From Methylobacterium mesophilicum (GTDB taxonomy: Bacteria; Pseudomonadota; Alphaproteobacteria; Rhizobiales; Beijerinckiaceae): a DNA stretch of 64,000 bases. The DNA is taken from positions 171,547-235,546 of the forward strand of contig NZ_BPQU01000005.1 of assembly GCF_022179445.1 (NCBI RefSeq). Reading direction: 5' to 3'. This document shows, piece by piece, positions 1 to 9,473 of the stretch (positions are counted from its first letter, which is position 1; every line of letters starts with the position of its first letter). The notes under the pieces were generated by a model. That model saw only the letters and a program-made list of their open reading frames with translations. It was not told the DNA's origin and ran no database searches. The position numbers were made by a program, and so were the translations under genes.

Positions 1-431
1 TGATGTACGCGCAGCGCGGTCACGGGAAGCGCTCGTCGTTCTACTCGGACTACACGTTCGGGGTCTGGCGGGAGGCCCCCGAGGGGGGGGACGAGCTGGT
101 GCCGGTGGGCAAGGCCTATCACGGCTTCACGGACGCGGAACTCGCCAAGCTCGACCGCTACGTCCGCAACAACACCACCAAGCGGTTCGGTCCGGTCCGC
201 GAGGTCACCCATGGGCCTGAGGCCGGGCTCGTTTTGGAAATCGCCTTCGAGGGCGTCCAGCGCTCGACCCGGCACAAGTCCGGCGTGGCGATGCGCTTCC
301 CCCGGGTCAGCCGGATCCGTTGGGACAAGCCCGCCGCCGAGGCCGACCGGATCGACGTGCTGGAGCGGATCCTGGCCCGCGGCGAGCGCGAGATCGCGCC
401 CGGGGCAACGTTGATGGAGTCGGGGACATGA
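1..431 (+). CDS. ATP-dependent DNA ligase, C-terminal end (cut by window edge)
   Basis: This is the 3' end of a gene that begins before the window; about 142 codons are visible and no real start is seen. The residues match the OB-fold C-terminal domain of bacterial ATP-dependent DNA ligases. A G-Y/F-T-D-x-E-L helix precedes the fold, and the end has a motif VI-like AMRFPRVSRIRWDKP stretch followed by D-rich residues. The family seals nicks using ATP. In alphaproteobacteria this ligase type usually sits with an exonuclease and a helicase in a DNA-repair cluster, which would lie upstream. The stop overlaps the next start (ATGA), so the two are probably co-translated. A run of eight G near position 82 lies in the gene but the frame stays open. 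Confidence 0.8.
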   Translation, partial: MYAQRGHGKRSSFYSDYTFGVWREAPEGGDELVPVGKAYHGFTDAELAKLDRYVRNNTTKRFGPVREVTHGPEAGLVLEIAFEGVQRSTRHKSGVAMRFPRVSRIRWDKPAAEADRIDVLERILARGEREIAPGATLMESGT

Positions 432-895
432 AGCAGGGGAAGATCGGTCCGGTCGAGCCGCTGGCCTCCGGCGCGGTGGAGCGCCATGCGAGCGGCCGCC
501 TGACCATCGCGACTCCGGGACAGGGCTTCACGGACTTCACCGGCGCGGTCGCGGAGTTCGTGAGTGGCAGCGGGATCCGGGACGGGCTCGTCACGGTATT
601 CTGCCGGCACACCTCGGCTTCCCTGACCATCCAGGAGAATGCCGACCCGGACGTGCAGACCGACCTGATGTCGGCCCTCGACGGCTTCGCGCCACGCGGC
701 ACGCCCTACGTCCACGGCGCCGAGGGGCCGGACGACATGCCGGCCCACATCCGCACGCTGGTCACCGATTCGGCCCTGAGCATCCCGCTGGTCGAGGGGC
801 GTCTGGCCCTGGGCACCTGGCAGGGGATCTACCTGATCGAGCACCGCGACCGGCCGCATCGGCGGGAGATCGTCGTGAGCGTGATCGGCGCTTGA
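428..895 (+). CDS. YjbQ family (UPF0047) protein
   Basis: A 155-residue protein of the YjbQ/UPF0047 family, a compact single-domain trimeric fold. Diagnostic segments are the FCRHTSASLTIQENADPDV stretch (about residues 57-75) and the GTWQGIYLIEHRDRPHRREI segment near the C-terminus. Family members have been linked to a weak thiamine-phosphate synthase activity, but the physiological role is unclear. I chose the ATG at 428 because it overlaps the upstream ligase stop by four bases and gives a length close to the family norm (about 140). The coupling to a DNA ligase may be only positional. Confidence 0.85.
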   Translation: MKQGKIGPVEPLASGAVERHASGRLTIATPGQGFTDFTGAVAEFVSGSGIRDGLVTVFCRHTSASLTIQENADPDVQTDLMSALDGFAPRGTPYVHGAEGPDDMPAHIRTLVTDSALSIPLVEGRLALGTWQGIYLIEHRDRPHRREIVVSVIGA

Positions 896-1016
896 ATCGG
901 GGCGCTTGGTCCGGCGCACGCAGCAACATTCGCTGACACACCGCCGCTTAACCCTGCTGCGGGCAAAAACTTCTTGGGATCTGCTTCTGCGCCGGTCTCG
1001 CGAAGGGGGGACTCCG

Positions 1017-1808
1017 ATGGGCTTGTTCGACGCGCTCTCGAATTCGGTGTCCGGCGCCTCGGCGCAGTCCCTGGCGCTCAACAACATCTCCGGGAACATC
1101 GCCAACACCCAGACCGCGGGATACAAGACCACCGAGACGAGTTTCGCCGACATGCTGGCCCAGACCACCGCCAAGGCGCAATCGAGCGGCGGCGTCGCGA
1201 CCAGCACGCGCAACACCCTGGGGCTCCAGGGTACGATCCAGTCCACCGGGGTCGCGACCAACCTCGCCATCTCGGGGAACGGCTACTTCGTGGTCCGGTC
1301 GAACACCGGCACGCCGCAGAGTCCGAGCTTCACCGGCGAGACCGGCTATACCCGCCGCGGCGATTTCGACCCGGATGCGAACGGCTACCTGGTCAACGGC
1401 GCGGGTTATTACCTGTTCGCCGGCCCGGCGGCGACCGCGCCCGTACAGGTTCCAACCGGGACCGACACCCTGGCGAGCCTCACGGTCTCGCCCGCGGGCA
1501 CCCTCACCGGTACGGGCGCGGACGGCGGCACCGTGCCGCTCGGCTCGTTGACGCTGGCGCAGTTCGGCGGACAGGACAACCTGACCTCCCTCGACGGCGG
1601 CACCTACGTGGCCAACGGCCAGTCCGGCGCGCCGAGCTTCGGGTTCGCGGGCGCGACCATCGCGGCCGGCTCGGTGGAGCAGTCGAATGCCGGCATCTCG
1701 GACCAGTTCTCGAAGATGATCGAGACCCAGCAGGCCTACACGGCCAACACGAAGGTCATGAGCGCCGCCGACCAGATGCTGCAGGACGCCATCGCGATGG
1801 ATGTGTGA
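1017..1808 (+). CDS. Flagellar hook/basal-body rod-like protein (FlgE/F/G family)
   Basis: A 263-residue axial flagellar protein. The N-terminus (LFDALSNSVSGASAQSLALN, then ISGNIANTQTAGYKTTET) is the conserved rod/hook helix with the NIANxxTxGYK signature. The C-terminus (QQAYTANTKVMSAADQMLQ) is the matching helix that coils with it. The Gly/Thr-rich middle is short, so the protein is far smaller than a standard FlgE (about 400 or more) and closer to FlgF/FlgG size. The start is the ATG preceded by a purine-rich GAAGGGGGG. No other flagellar gene is in the window, so this is an orphan or accessory copy. Which of the three proteins it replaces cannot be decided from sequence alone. Confidence 0.8.
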   Translation: MGLFDALSNSVSGASAQSLALNNISGNIANTQTAGYKTTETSFADMLAQTTAKAQSSGGVATSTRNTLGLQGTIQSTGVATNLAISGNGYFVVRSNTGTPQSPSFTGETGYTRRGDFDPDANGYLVNGAGYYLFAGPAATAPVQVPTGTDTLASLTVSPAGTLTGTGADGGTVPLGSLTLAQFGGQDNLTSLDGGTYVANGQSGAPSFGFAGATIAAGSVEQSNAGISDQFSKMIETQQAYTANTKVMSAADQMLQDAIAMDV

Positions 1809-1824
1809 GGCTCGAGGGCGCGCC

Positions 1825-3378
1825 TTACAGGAACTTCAGCGGGTCGGTCTCGGGCGGGGGCGGGGCCACGTCGTTGCGGTTCCACCAGCCGCCGCCGAGC
1901 GCCACGAACAACGCCGCGCTGTCGCCGTACTGGGTGGCGCGGGCGGCCGCCGAGGTGACCAGCGCCGAGAGGTAGCCCTGCTGGGCGATCAGCACCTGCG
2001 TCGAGGTGACGGCGCCGGCCGTGTATTGCTTGCGGATCAGCCCGAGGCTCTGGTTGGTCGCGCTCACCGCGGCATCGGCGGCGGCCACCGCCTTGGCGTC
2101 GGCCTGGAGCGCCCGCAGGGCGTCCGCCACGTTCTGGAACGCGGTGATCACCGTCGCCTTGTACTGCGCCTGTGCCTGGGTCAGCGTCTCCTCCGCTGCC
2201 CGCTGGCGCCGGAACAGGGTGCCGGCGTCGAAGATCGGCGCCGTCGCCTGTCCGATGATCGTGAAGAACGCCGCGCCGGGATTGGCGACCTGGGCGAGCC
2301 GCACGGCGCTGGAACCGCCCGTGGCGGTCAGGCTGAATTGCGGCAGGCGGTTGGCCACGGCGACGCCGACGCTGGCGCTCGCCTGCTGCACCAGGGCCTC
2401 GGCCGCCTTCACGTCGGGGCGCTGCTGCACGAGGCGCGAGGGCAGGCTCACCGGCAGCTTGGTCGGCAGCCGCAGGGCCGACAGCTGGAAGGTCTCCGCG
2501 ATCTCGTCGGAGGGCAGGCGCCCGGCCAGCGCCGTGAGGAGGTTGCGCTGCTGCGCCAGCTGCTTCTCGAGCGGCGGCAGCAATTGCTGCGACAGGGCCA
2601 GGGCGGCCTGCTGCTGGACCACGTCGGCCCCGGCGATCTGGCCGAGCGAGAGCTGCTTGTTGAACAGCTGCAGCACCTCGGTCTGCGCCTGGATCACCTT
2701 GCGGGTGGCGTCGATCTGCGCCCGCAGCGCCGCCTCTTGGATGGCGGCGGCGACGACGTTGCCGGTGAGGCTGAGATAGGCCGCCTCCAGCTGGAAGCGC
2801 TGGTTCTCGGTCGTCGCCTCCAGGGACTCGATCTGGCGCCGGTTCCCCCCGAACACGTCGGGATTGTACGCGACCACCGCCTGCGGGGTGGACAGGCTGT
2901 AGAGGTACCGGCTCTCGTTGTTGAGCGGCGATTGCAGGTCGAGGCCCGGCGCCAGGATGCCCTGCGCCTGCGGGGTGGCGGTCAGGCTCGGATAGAGCGT
3001 GCCCTTCTGGGCCAGCACGTTCTGCTGCGCGATCCGGAGCGAGGCCTGCGCGGCCTCCAGGGTCGGGTTGTTCGCCAGCGCCTGCTCGACCAGCTGGTTC
3101 AGCGCCTTCGAATGGAACAGCGTCCACCATTGGCCGGGAATGTCGGCGCCGGAAACGAAGCTCTGGTCCGCCGATCCGCCCTGGCGGGTGCGGATGTTGT
3201 CGGCGGCCGAGGGATTCTGGAGCGGCTCCCGGGTGTAGCGGCCGACCGGGGGCGCCTCGGGCGGCACGAAGTTCGGGCCGACCGCACAAGCCGACAGGGA
3301 CAAAGCCGATAGGGACACGGCCGCCGCCAGCATGATGGCCGCACGACCGCACCGATTCGGCGCCAACGCCACCATCAT
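1825..3378 (-). CDS. Outer-membrane efflux factor (NodT/TolC family lipoprotein)
   Basis: A 517-residue outer-membrane channel subunit for RND efflux. The N-terminus is a lipoprotein signal with lipobox LSAC (about residues 28-31), followed by VGPNFVPPEAP, the usual NodT-family opening. Two long alanine/glutamine-rich alpha-helical repeats follow (around residues 90-290 and 300-500), with the conserved LVQQRPDV and AYNPDVFGG segments. It lies downstream of the pump and adaptor on the same strand, 140 bp after the pump stop, so the three genes make a complete tripartite system. It converges with the flagellar gene at a gap of only 16 bp. Two adjacent ATG codons are possible starts; the outer one is used. 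Confidence 0.92.
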   Translation of the reverse strand: MMVALAPNRCGRAAIMLAAAVSLSALSLSACAVGPNFVPPEAPPVGRYTREPLQNPSAADNIRTRQGGSADQSFVSGADIPGQWWTLFHSKALNQLVEQALANNPTLEAAQASLRIAQQNVLAQKGTLYPSLTATPQAQGILAPGLDLQSPLNNESRYLYSLSTPQAVVAYNPDVFGGNRRQIESLEATTENQRFQLEAAYLSLTGNVVAAAIQEAALRAQIDATRKVIQAQTEVLQLFNKQLSLGQIAGADVVQQQAALALSQQLLPPLEKQLAQQRNLLTALAGRLPSDEIAETFQLSALRLPTKLPVSLPSRLVQQRPDVKAAEALVQQASASVGVAVANRLPQFSLTATGGSSAVRLAQVANPGAAFFTIIGQATAPIFDAGTLFRRQRAAEETLTQAQAQYKATVITAFQNVADALRALQADAKAVAAADAAVSATNQSLGLIRKQYTAGAVTSTQVLIAQQGYLSALVTSAAARATQYGDSAALFVALGGGWWNRNDVAPPPPETDPLKFL

Positions 3379-3518
3379 GCCCCCGAAACCCCTCCCTCGG
3401 TAGAGCGTCCCCGCGGACGACCAAGTCAATCCGACGGTGCCGCGATCCTGTGCGCCGGAGCCGCGCTGTGGCGCCCGGGCCACGTGACGATGCCCGGCAC
3501 GCGTCGCTCTCGCCCGGC

Positions 3519-6500
3519 TCATGCCGCCACCCGGTGCCCGGTCACGGCCCGCCCGTTCGGATTCGGGTGCCGCCGCGAGAACAGCGAGATCAGCACCGGC
3601 ACCACCACCAGGATCAGGTTGGGCGCCAGGATGATGCCGCCGACCACCACCAGGGCCAGCGGCTTCTGCACCTGCGAGCCGATGCCCGTGGAGATCGCCG
3701 CCGGCAGCAGGCCGACGCAGGCGGCCACGCAGGTCATCATCACCGGGCGCATCCGCACGATCGCGGCGTTCCACACCGCGTCCTTGCGCTGCCAGCCCTC
3801 GTCGAGCAACTGGTTGTAATAGGCCAGGAGGATCACGCCCTCCATGGTCGAGATGCCGAACAGGGCGATGAAGCCGATCGCCGCCGAGATCGAGAACGGC
3901 GTGCCGGTCAGCGCCAGCGCGAAGATGCCGCCGATCATCGCCATCGGGATCACCGACAGGGTCAGCAGCATGTCCGCCACGGACGAGAAATTGATGAACA
4001 GCAGGAGCGCGATCAGCACCAGGGTGACCGGCACGACCAGGCTGAGCCGGGTCGCGGCGTCCTTCAGGTTGGTGAACTGCCCGACCCACTCCATCCGGTA
4101 GCCCGGCGGCAGGTCCACCGCCTCGGCGACCTTGCGCTGCGCCTCGATCACCGCGCTGCCGAGGTCGCGCCCGCGCACCGAGAACTTCACCGGGATGTAG
4201 CGCTCCTGGTCCTCGCGGTAGATGAACGAGGCGCCCGAGACGAGGTCGACGTCGGCGATCTCGGAGAGCGGCACCTGGATCACGCCGCCGTTAGGGTTCT
4301 GGGCCCCCACCGCGATGTTGCGGATGCCGGCCAGCGACGAGCGGTACTCCTTGGCCAGCCGCACCCGCATGGAGAAGTGCCGGTCGGAACCGTACTCGTA
4401 GAGGTCGCCCGCGGTCTGGCCGCCGATCGCCGCCTGGATCGTGGTGTTCACGTCGCCGATCGACAGGCCGTAGCGGGCGGCCTTGTGGCGGTCGACGTCG
4501 ATCCGCACGGTCGGCTGGCCCAGCGATTCGAACACCGCAAGGTCGCTGATGCCGGGCACGGAGGCCAGCGCCGCCTTGACCGCGTTGGCGGTCTTGGTGA
4601 GCTGGGCGAGGTCGCTGCCGTAGATCTTGACCGAGTTCTCGCCCTTCACGCCCGAGGCGGCCTCCTGGACGTTGTCCTCGATATATTGCGAGAAGTTGAA
4701 CTCGATCCCCGGAAACTCGGCTTCGAGCTTCTTGCTCAGGTCGTGGATCAGGCTGTCCTTGTCGAGGCCCTTGCGCCATTGGTCGATCGGCTTGAGCGGC
4801 GCCAGGATCTCGACGTTGAAGAACCCGGTGGCGTCGGTGCCGTCGTTGGGCCGGCCCTGGTGCGAGATCACCGTGACGACCTCCGGGACCTCCTGGAAGA
4901 TCTTGCGCAGGCGCTGGACGTAGTCGTTGCCGGCCTCCAGCGAGATCGAGGACGGCATGGTGCCGCGCACGTAGAGGTTGCCCTCTTCGAGCCGGGGCAG
5001 GAATTCGAGTCCAAGGTTCCGGGCGGCCAGCCCCGAGGCCAGCAGCACCACCAGCATCACCGAGAGTGCCAGCACCCGGTTCTTGAGGCCGAAGGCCAGG
5101 ATGCGCTCGTGCCCGGCGCGCAGGAACCGCACGATCAGGGTGTCGCGCTCCTCGAGCTTCTTCGGCAGGATCAGCGCCGAGAGGGCCGGCGAGACCGTGA
5201 ACGTCGCCAGCAGGCCGCCGACCAGGGCGTAGGCGTAGGTCTTGGCCATCGGCCCGAAGATGTGACCCTCGACGCCGCTCATCGTGAACAGCGGCAGGAA
5301 GCCGACGATGATGATGATCGCCGAGAAGAAGATCGCCCGGTTCACCTCGACGCCGGCGATCGCGATGATGCCGAGCCGGCCTTCGAGCCCCCCTGGCGCC
5401 TCCTGACCCTCGGAATGCTCGGGCTCGGCGAGGTGCCGGAACACGTTCTCGACCATGATCACCGTCGCGTCGACGATCAGGCCGAAATCGATCGCGCCGA
5501 GTGACAGGAGGTTGGCCGAATCGCCCCGGACCACCAGGATCAGGATCGCGAAGCCGAGCGCGAACGGGATCGTGGCCGCCACGATGATCGCGCTGGTGAG
5601 CGACCCGAGGAACAACCACTGCACGATGAACACCAGCACCACCCCGAAGACGAGGTTGTGCATCACCGTATGGGTCGTGGTGTGGATCAGCCCCGACCGG
5701 TCGTAGATCCGCTCGATCTTCACGTCGGGCGGCAGGATCGTCGAGGCGTTGATCTTGTCGATCTCCGCCTCGACCCGCTGCAGCGTCGGCAGGCTCTGGC
5801 CGCCGCGGCTCATCAGAACGATGCCCTCGACCACGTCGGACTGGTCGTCGTGGCCGACGATGCCGAGCCGCGGGGCGTTCGACACGCGCACCTCCGCCAC
5901 GTCCCGCACCAGCACCGGCGTGCCGTTGACGAGGCTGATCATCGTGTCCCGGATGTCGTCCATGTCGCGGATCAGGCCGATGCCGCGCACCACCGCGGAT
6001 TGCTGGCCGACATTCAGGGTCTGCCCGCCGACGTTGATCGAGGCGTTGTTCAGCGCCGTGGTCAGCTGGACCAGGGTCAGGCCCTGGGCCTGGAGGCGGT
6101 TCAGGTCGACCGCGACCTCGTATTCCTTGGCCTTGCCGCCGAACGCGGTCACGTCGGTGACGCCCGGGATCGCCTTGAACCGCCGCTGCAGCACCCAATC
6201 CTGCAGGGTCTTCATGTCCATGGGCGAGTAGCCCGCCGGGCCGACCAGCTTGTAGCGCATGATCTCGCCCACCGGGCTCGTCGGCGAGATCTGCGGCGTG
6301 GCGCCGTTGGGCAGGGCCGGGGCCTGCGACAGGCGGTTGAGCACCCGCTGCAGCGCCTGTTCGTACGTGTACTCGTAGTTGAACTGGACCTTCACGTCGG
6401 ACAGGCCGAACAGCGAGATCGTGCGCACCACCTGAGCGTTGGGGATGCCGGCGAGCGCCACCTCCAGGGGGATGGTGATGTAGCGCTCGATCTCGTCGGC

Positions 6501-6668
6501 GGATTGTCCCGGGTTCTGGGTGATCACGTCGACGAGCGGCGGCACCGGGTCGGGATAGGCCTCGATGTTGAGCTGGGTATAGGCGCCGTAGCCGATGCCG
6601 AGCATCACCACGAACAGCAGCACGACCAGCACGCGCTGGCGCAGCGAGAAGACGATCAGGCTGTTCAT
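3519..6668 (-). CDS. Heavy-metal RND efflux pump (CzcA/CusA family)
   Basis: A 1049-residue inner-membrane proton/cation antiporter, full length for HME-RND pumps. TM1 is at residues 10-30 (VLVVLLFVVMLGIGYGAY). Two large periplasmic loops and two six-helix bundles follow. In TM4 the proton-relay segment reads AIDFGLIVDATVIMVEN; its two Asp and one Glu match the pattern of divalent-cation pumps such as CzcA and CnrA rather than CusA. The predicted substrate is therefore a divalent metal such as Co, Zn, Cd or Ni, but this is inference. The adaptor lies 15 bp upstream and the channel 140 bp downstream. No metal regulator is adjacent. Confidence 0.93.
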   Translation of the reverse strand: MNSLIVFSLRQRVLVVLLFVVMLGIGYGAYTQLNIEAYPDPVPPLVDVITQNPGQSADEIERYITIPLEVALAGIPNAQVVRTISLFGLSDVKVQFNYEYTYEQALQRVLNRLSQAPALPNGATPQISPTSPVGEIMRYKLVGPAGYSPMDMKTLQDWVLQRRFKAIPGVTDVTAFGGKAKEYEVAVDLNRLQAQGLTLVQLTTALNNASINVGGQTLNVGQQSAVVRGIGLIRDMDDIRDTMISLVNGTPVLVRDVAEVRVSNAPRLGIVGHDDQSDVVEGIVLMSRGGQSLPTLQRVEAEIDKINASTILPPDVKIERIYDRSGLIHTTTHTVMHNLVFGVVLVFIVQWLFLGSLTSAIIVAATIPFALGFAILILVVRGDSANLLSLGAIDFGLIVDATVIMVENVFRHLAEPEHSEGQEAPGGLEGRLGIIAIAGVEVNRAIFFSAIIIIVGFLPLFTMSGVEGHIFGPMAKTYAYALVGGLLATFTVSPALSALILPKKLEERDTLIVRFLRAGHERILAFGLKNRVLALSVMLVVLLASGLAARNLGLEFLPRLEEGNLYVRGTMPSSISLEAGNDYVQRLRKIFQEVPEVVTVISHQGRPNDGTDATGFFNVEILAPLKPIDQWRKGLDKDSLIHDLSKKLEAEFPGIEFNFSQYIEDNVQEAASGVKGENSVKIYGSDLAQLTKTANAVKAALASVPGISDLAVFESLGQPTVRIDVDRHKAARYGLSIGDVNTTIQAAIGGQTAGDLYEYGSDRHFSMRVRLAKEYRSSLAGIRNIAVGAQNPNGGVIQVPLSEIADVDLVSGASFIYREDQERYIPVKFSVRGRDLGSAVIEAQRKVAEAVDLPPGYRMEWVGQFTNLKDAATRLSLVVPVTLVLIALLLFINFSSVADMLLTLSVIPMAMIGGIFALALTGTPFSISAAIGFIALFGISTMEGVILLAYYNQLLDEGWQRKDAVWNAAIVRMRPVMMTCVAACVGLLPAAISTGIGSQVQKPLALVVVGGIILAPNLILVVVPVLISLFSRRHPNPNGRAVTGHRVAA

Positions 6669-6683
6669 CGCCCGGGTTCCCGC

Positions 6684-7997
6684 TCAGGACGCCTTGTCGC
6701 CGGTGGCCGCCCGGTCGATGAACAGGGCCCCCCGGGTCACGATCTGCTCGCCCGCATGCAGGCCGTCGACGACCTGGGCGCTGTCGCCGTTGATCACGCC
6801 GAGCTTGATGTCGCGCGCCTCGACGGCGCCGTCCTGGCGGGCCACCCAGACATGGGTGCGGTCGCCCTCGTACACGATCGCGGCGACCGGCACGCTCGGG
6901 CTCGGCTCGCCCTTGCCGGTGATGATCGTGTAGGTGGCGAACATCTCCGGACGCAGCACCCGGTCCGGGTTGTCGACCTCGCTGCGCACCGCGAGTCGCC
7001 GCGTCGCCGGGTCCAGGCTTGCGGCCATGTAGTTGACCCGGGCCTTGAACACCCGCGCCCCGAAGCCCGCCACCTTCGCCTCGACCTCCTGGCCGATGCG
7101 GATCTTCGGGATCTCGCTCTCGCGCACGTTGGCGACGAGCCACACCGTGGACAGGTCGCCGATCACGAAGACCGGGTCGCTGGAGGCGGAGAGGAACTGC
7201 CCGGTGCCGACCTTGCGCTGGACGATGGTGCCGGCGATCGGCGCCCGGATCTGGGTCTCGGGGCTGAGGCGGCCGTTCTTCTCGTAGGCGACGATCTCGG
7301 CGTCGGACTTGCCCAGGAGCCGCAGCCGGTTCCGCACGGCGTCCAGGGACGCCTCCGCGGTCTTCAGGTCGCTCTGGGCGGCGATGACGTCGTTCTGCGC
7401 GGACTGGTAGTCCTTCAGCGCCACCGCGTGGGCCTGGAACAGTTCCTGCTGGCGCGCCGCGATGGTCTGGTCGAGCTTCAGCAGGGCCTGCTGCTTCTGG
7501 AGATTGTTCAGGGCGGCCTGATAGTCGTTCTGCGCCTGGACCATATCGGTGGCCTCCAGCGTCAGCAGCACGTCGCCGGCCTTCACGTCGTCGCCCGCCC
7601 GGGCCAGCACCTTGGTCACCCGACCCGCGTAGGGCGAGACCACCGGCACGTTGTCGTCGTCGTTGAGCGCGATGCGCCCCTCCGCGGAGCCCTCGGGGCG
7701 GAACACCTGGGTCGCCACGGGCAGGATCTCGAACGCGGCGCGCTGTTCCTTGCTCGGCCGGAACACCCGCTCCACCGTCCCGGCCTTCTCGGCCTCGATC
7801 CCCGCATCCGGGTTGCCCGATCCGAACAGCCCGGCGACGACGCCCGAGACGGCCTCGCGGGCGCGGTCCGAGACGGCCAGCGCCAGCCCGCCCGCGACCG
7901 CGACCAGCACGACGACGATCAGGGGCCAGGGCGTGCGGCGCCGGCGCGCGGATGCGGCGCGGGCCTCATCCTGGTCCAGAGGATTGCGGGCGTCCAT
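6684..7997 (-). CDS. RND efflux periplasmic adaptor (membrane fusion protein)
   Basis: A 437-residue membrane-fusion subunit linking the RND pump to the outer-membrane channel. It has a short cytoplasmic start rich in Arg, one N-terminal transmembrane anchor (PLIVVVLVAVAGGLALAV, about residues 25-42) and a beta-barrel/lipoyl half-motif (VVSPYAGRVTKVLARAGDDV). A long alpha-hairpin coiled coil follows (about 160-230), then the second lipoyl half (IRAPIAGTIVQRKVGTGQFL). No His-rich metal-binding extension is seen, unlike many CzcB proteins. It is the first gene of the efflux operon, divergent from the COG0523 GTPase gene across a 292-bp gap. Confidence 0.92.
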   Translation of the reverse strand: MDARNPLDQDEARAASARRRRTPWPLIVVVLVAVAGGLALAVSDRAREAVSGVVAGLFGSGNPDAGIEAEKAGTVERVFRPSKEQRAAFEILPVATQVFRPEGSAEGRIALNDDDNVPVVSPYAGRVTKVLARAGDDVKAGDVLLTLEATDMVQAQNDYQAALNNLQKQQALLKLDQTIAARQQELFQAHAVALKDYQSAQNDVIAAQSDLKTAEASLDAVRNRLRLLGKSDAEIVAYEKNGRLSPETQIRAPIAGTIVQRKVGTGQFLSASSDPVFVIGDLSTVWLVANVRESEIPKIRIGQEVEAKVAGFGARVFKARVNYMAASLDPATRRLAVRSEVDNPDRVLRPEMFATYTIITGKGEPSPSVPVAAIVYEGDRTHVWVARQDGAVEARDIKLGVINGDSAQVVDGLHAGEQIVTRGALFIDRAATGDKAS

Positions 7998-8218
7998 GCG
8001 GTTGGTCTTCTGGGGCCGGGCGAGGGACCGGGATGGCGATGAGGACAGGCTTCGGCCCAGACCCCGGCCGTTTCATGGTGATCGGAGTCGCTTGTCGAGG
8101 CGTGCCGTCCGGGCGGACCCGAACTGCACCATGTGCCTAGAGCAAAGCTTGGCTGATCCGCAATCGATCGGGGGGCCGGGTCGCGAAACCGTGTGGCTCC
8201 GTCTTCCTTCGCCGGGAT

Positions 8219-8235
8219 TTGTTACAATATGACAA
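8219..8235 (+). promoter_or_regulatory. Candidate Zur (zinc uptake regulator) box
   Basis: The 17-bp TTGTTACAATATGACAA is an imperfect palindrome (six of eight base pairs match around a central A). It contains GTTA-C-AATAT-G-AC, two changes from the GTTATAATATAAC core I recall for alphaproteobacterial Zur sites. It ends 54 bp before the start of the COG0523 GTPase gene, a family often de-repressed by Zur under zinc starvation. It stands out as A+T-rich in a G+C-rich background. Confidence 0.5.
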
Positions 8236-8289
8236 CGCTCCCGGGCCACAAGCCCGATCCATCCCGCAGATCCGATCGAAGAATCCGCC

Positions 8290-9291
8290 ATGACCGACAT
8301 GAGTTCTGCTTCCGCCCCATCGGGTTCTGCCGCCGGCAAGATCCCGGTCACCGTGCTCACCGGCTATCTCGGCGCCGGCAAGACCACGCTGCTCAACCGG
8401 ATCCTTACGGAAAACCATGGCAAGCGTTACGCCGTGATCGTCAACGAGTTCGGCGAGATCGGTATCGACAACGACCTCGTCGTCGGCGCAGACGAGGAAG
8501 TGTTCGAGATGAACAACGGCTGCGTCTGCTGCACCGTGCGCGGCGACCTGATCCGGATCATGGACGGCCTGGTGAAGCGGCGGGGCAAGTTCGACGCGAT
8601 CATCGTCGAGACAACCGGGCTGGCCGACCCGGCCCCGGTCGCCCAGACCTTCTTCGTCGATCAGGATGTCGGCGACGCCGCCCGCCTCGACGCCGTGGTG
8701 ACGGTGGCGGACGCCAAGTGGCTGTCCGATCGCCTGAAGGATGCCCCGGAGGCGAAGAACCAGATCGCGTTCGCCGACGTGATCCTGCTCAACAAGAGCG
8801 ACCTCGTCTCGCCGGAGGATCTGGACCGGGTGGAAGCCGAGATCCGCGGCATCAACCCGCTGGCCAAGCTCCACCGCACCCAGAACTGCGCCGTGCCCCT
8901 GGAGGCCGTGCTGGAGCGCAACGCGTTCGACCTCGACCGCATTCTCGAGGTGGAGCCGGATTTCCTGGAGGCGGGCCACCATCACCATCACGATTCCGAG
9001 ATCCAGTCGGTCTCGGCCAAGATCGACGGCGAGGTCGATCCGGAGAAGTTCATGCCCTGGATCTCGAACCTGACCCAGGTGCAGGGGCCGGACATCCTGC
9101 GCTGCAAGGGCATCGTGGCCTTTCCTAACGAGCCGAAGCGCTTCGTTTTCCAGGGCGTGCACATGATCCTCGACGGCGACGTCCAGGGGGATTGGCGCCC
9201 GGACGAGAAGCGGGTCTCCCGGGTGGTGTTCATCGGCCGCAACCTCGATCCGGTGGCGATTCGCCAGGAATTCGAAGCCTGCCGGGCCTGA
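8290..9291 (+). CDS. CobW/COG0523 G3E-family GTPase, probable zinc metallochaperone
   Basis: A 333-residue GTPase of the CobW/YjiA/ZigA family. Walker A is [12 protein letters not shown] (residues 25-36). The metal-binding CxCC motif is GCVCC (about 77-81). The switch/ExxG region is [14 protein letters not shown], and NKSD gives guanine specificity near residue 168. A run of five His followed by Asp (residues 230-235) is an extra metal site between the GTPase and CobW C-terminal domains. The family delivers metal, commonly Zn or Co, to target enzymes in the cytoplasm. The upstream Zur-like box favours a zinc-starvation role. No cobalamin gene is nearby, which argues against CobW proper. Confidence 0.9.
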   Translation: MTDMSSASAPSGSAAGKIPVTVLTGYLGAGKTTLLNRILTENHGKRYAVIVNEFGEIGIDNDLVVGADEEVFEMNNGCVCCTVRGDLIRIMDGLVKRRGKFDAIIVETTGLADPAPVAQTFFVDQDVGDAARLDAVVTVADAKWLSDRLKDAPEAKNQIAFADVILLNKSDLVSPEDLDRVEAEIRGINPLAKLHRTQNCAVPLEAVLERNAFDLDRILEVEPDFLEAGHHHHHDSEIQSVSAKIDGEVDPEKFMPWISNLTQVQGPDILRCKGIVAFPNEPKRFVFQGVHMILDGDVQGDWRPDEKRVSRVVFIGRNLDPVAIRQEFEACRA

Positions 9292-9473
9292 TCGAGGGCG
9301 GCCCGGCTGGTCCCGGGCGGCGGGTCGCCGGCGCGTCGCGGTTCCGCGCCGTCGGCGGCCTCGGGTTGCCGGCGCAGCGTTCACAGGTACTTGTATAGCG
9401 ACCGATTGTCGGAGCGATTGTCCTCGATATAGCGTATCTACCTGGCTCGATATCGACGCGGGGGGATTTCGCT

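Noticed and set aside
82..89. Run of eight G in the DNA ligase as a phase-variable tract
   Set aside because: The reading frame is intact on both sides, and G runs of this length are expected in such G+C-rich DNA.
4291..7143. A 950-codon minus-strand frame overlapping the RND pump
   Set aside because: It is the same region read one frame off from the real pump gene, with Arg/Pro/Gly-rich nonsense composition.
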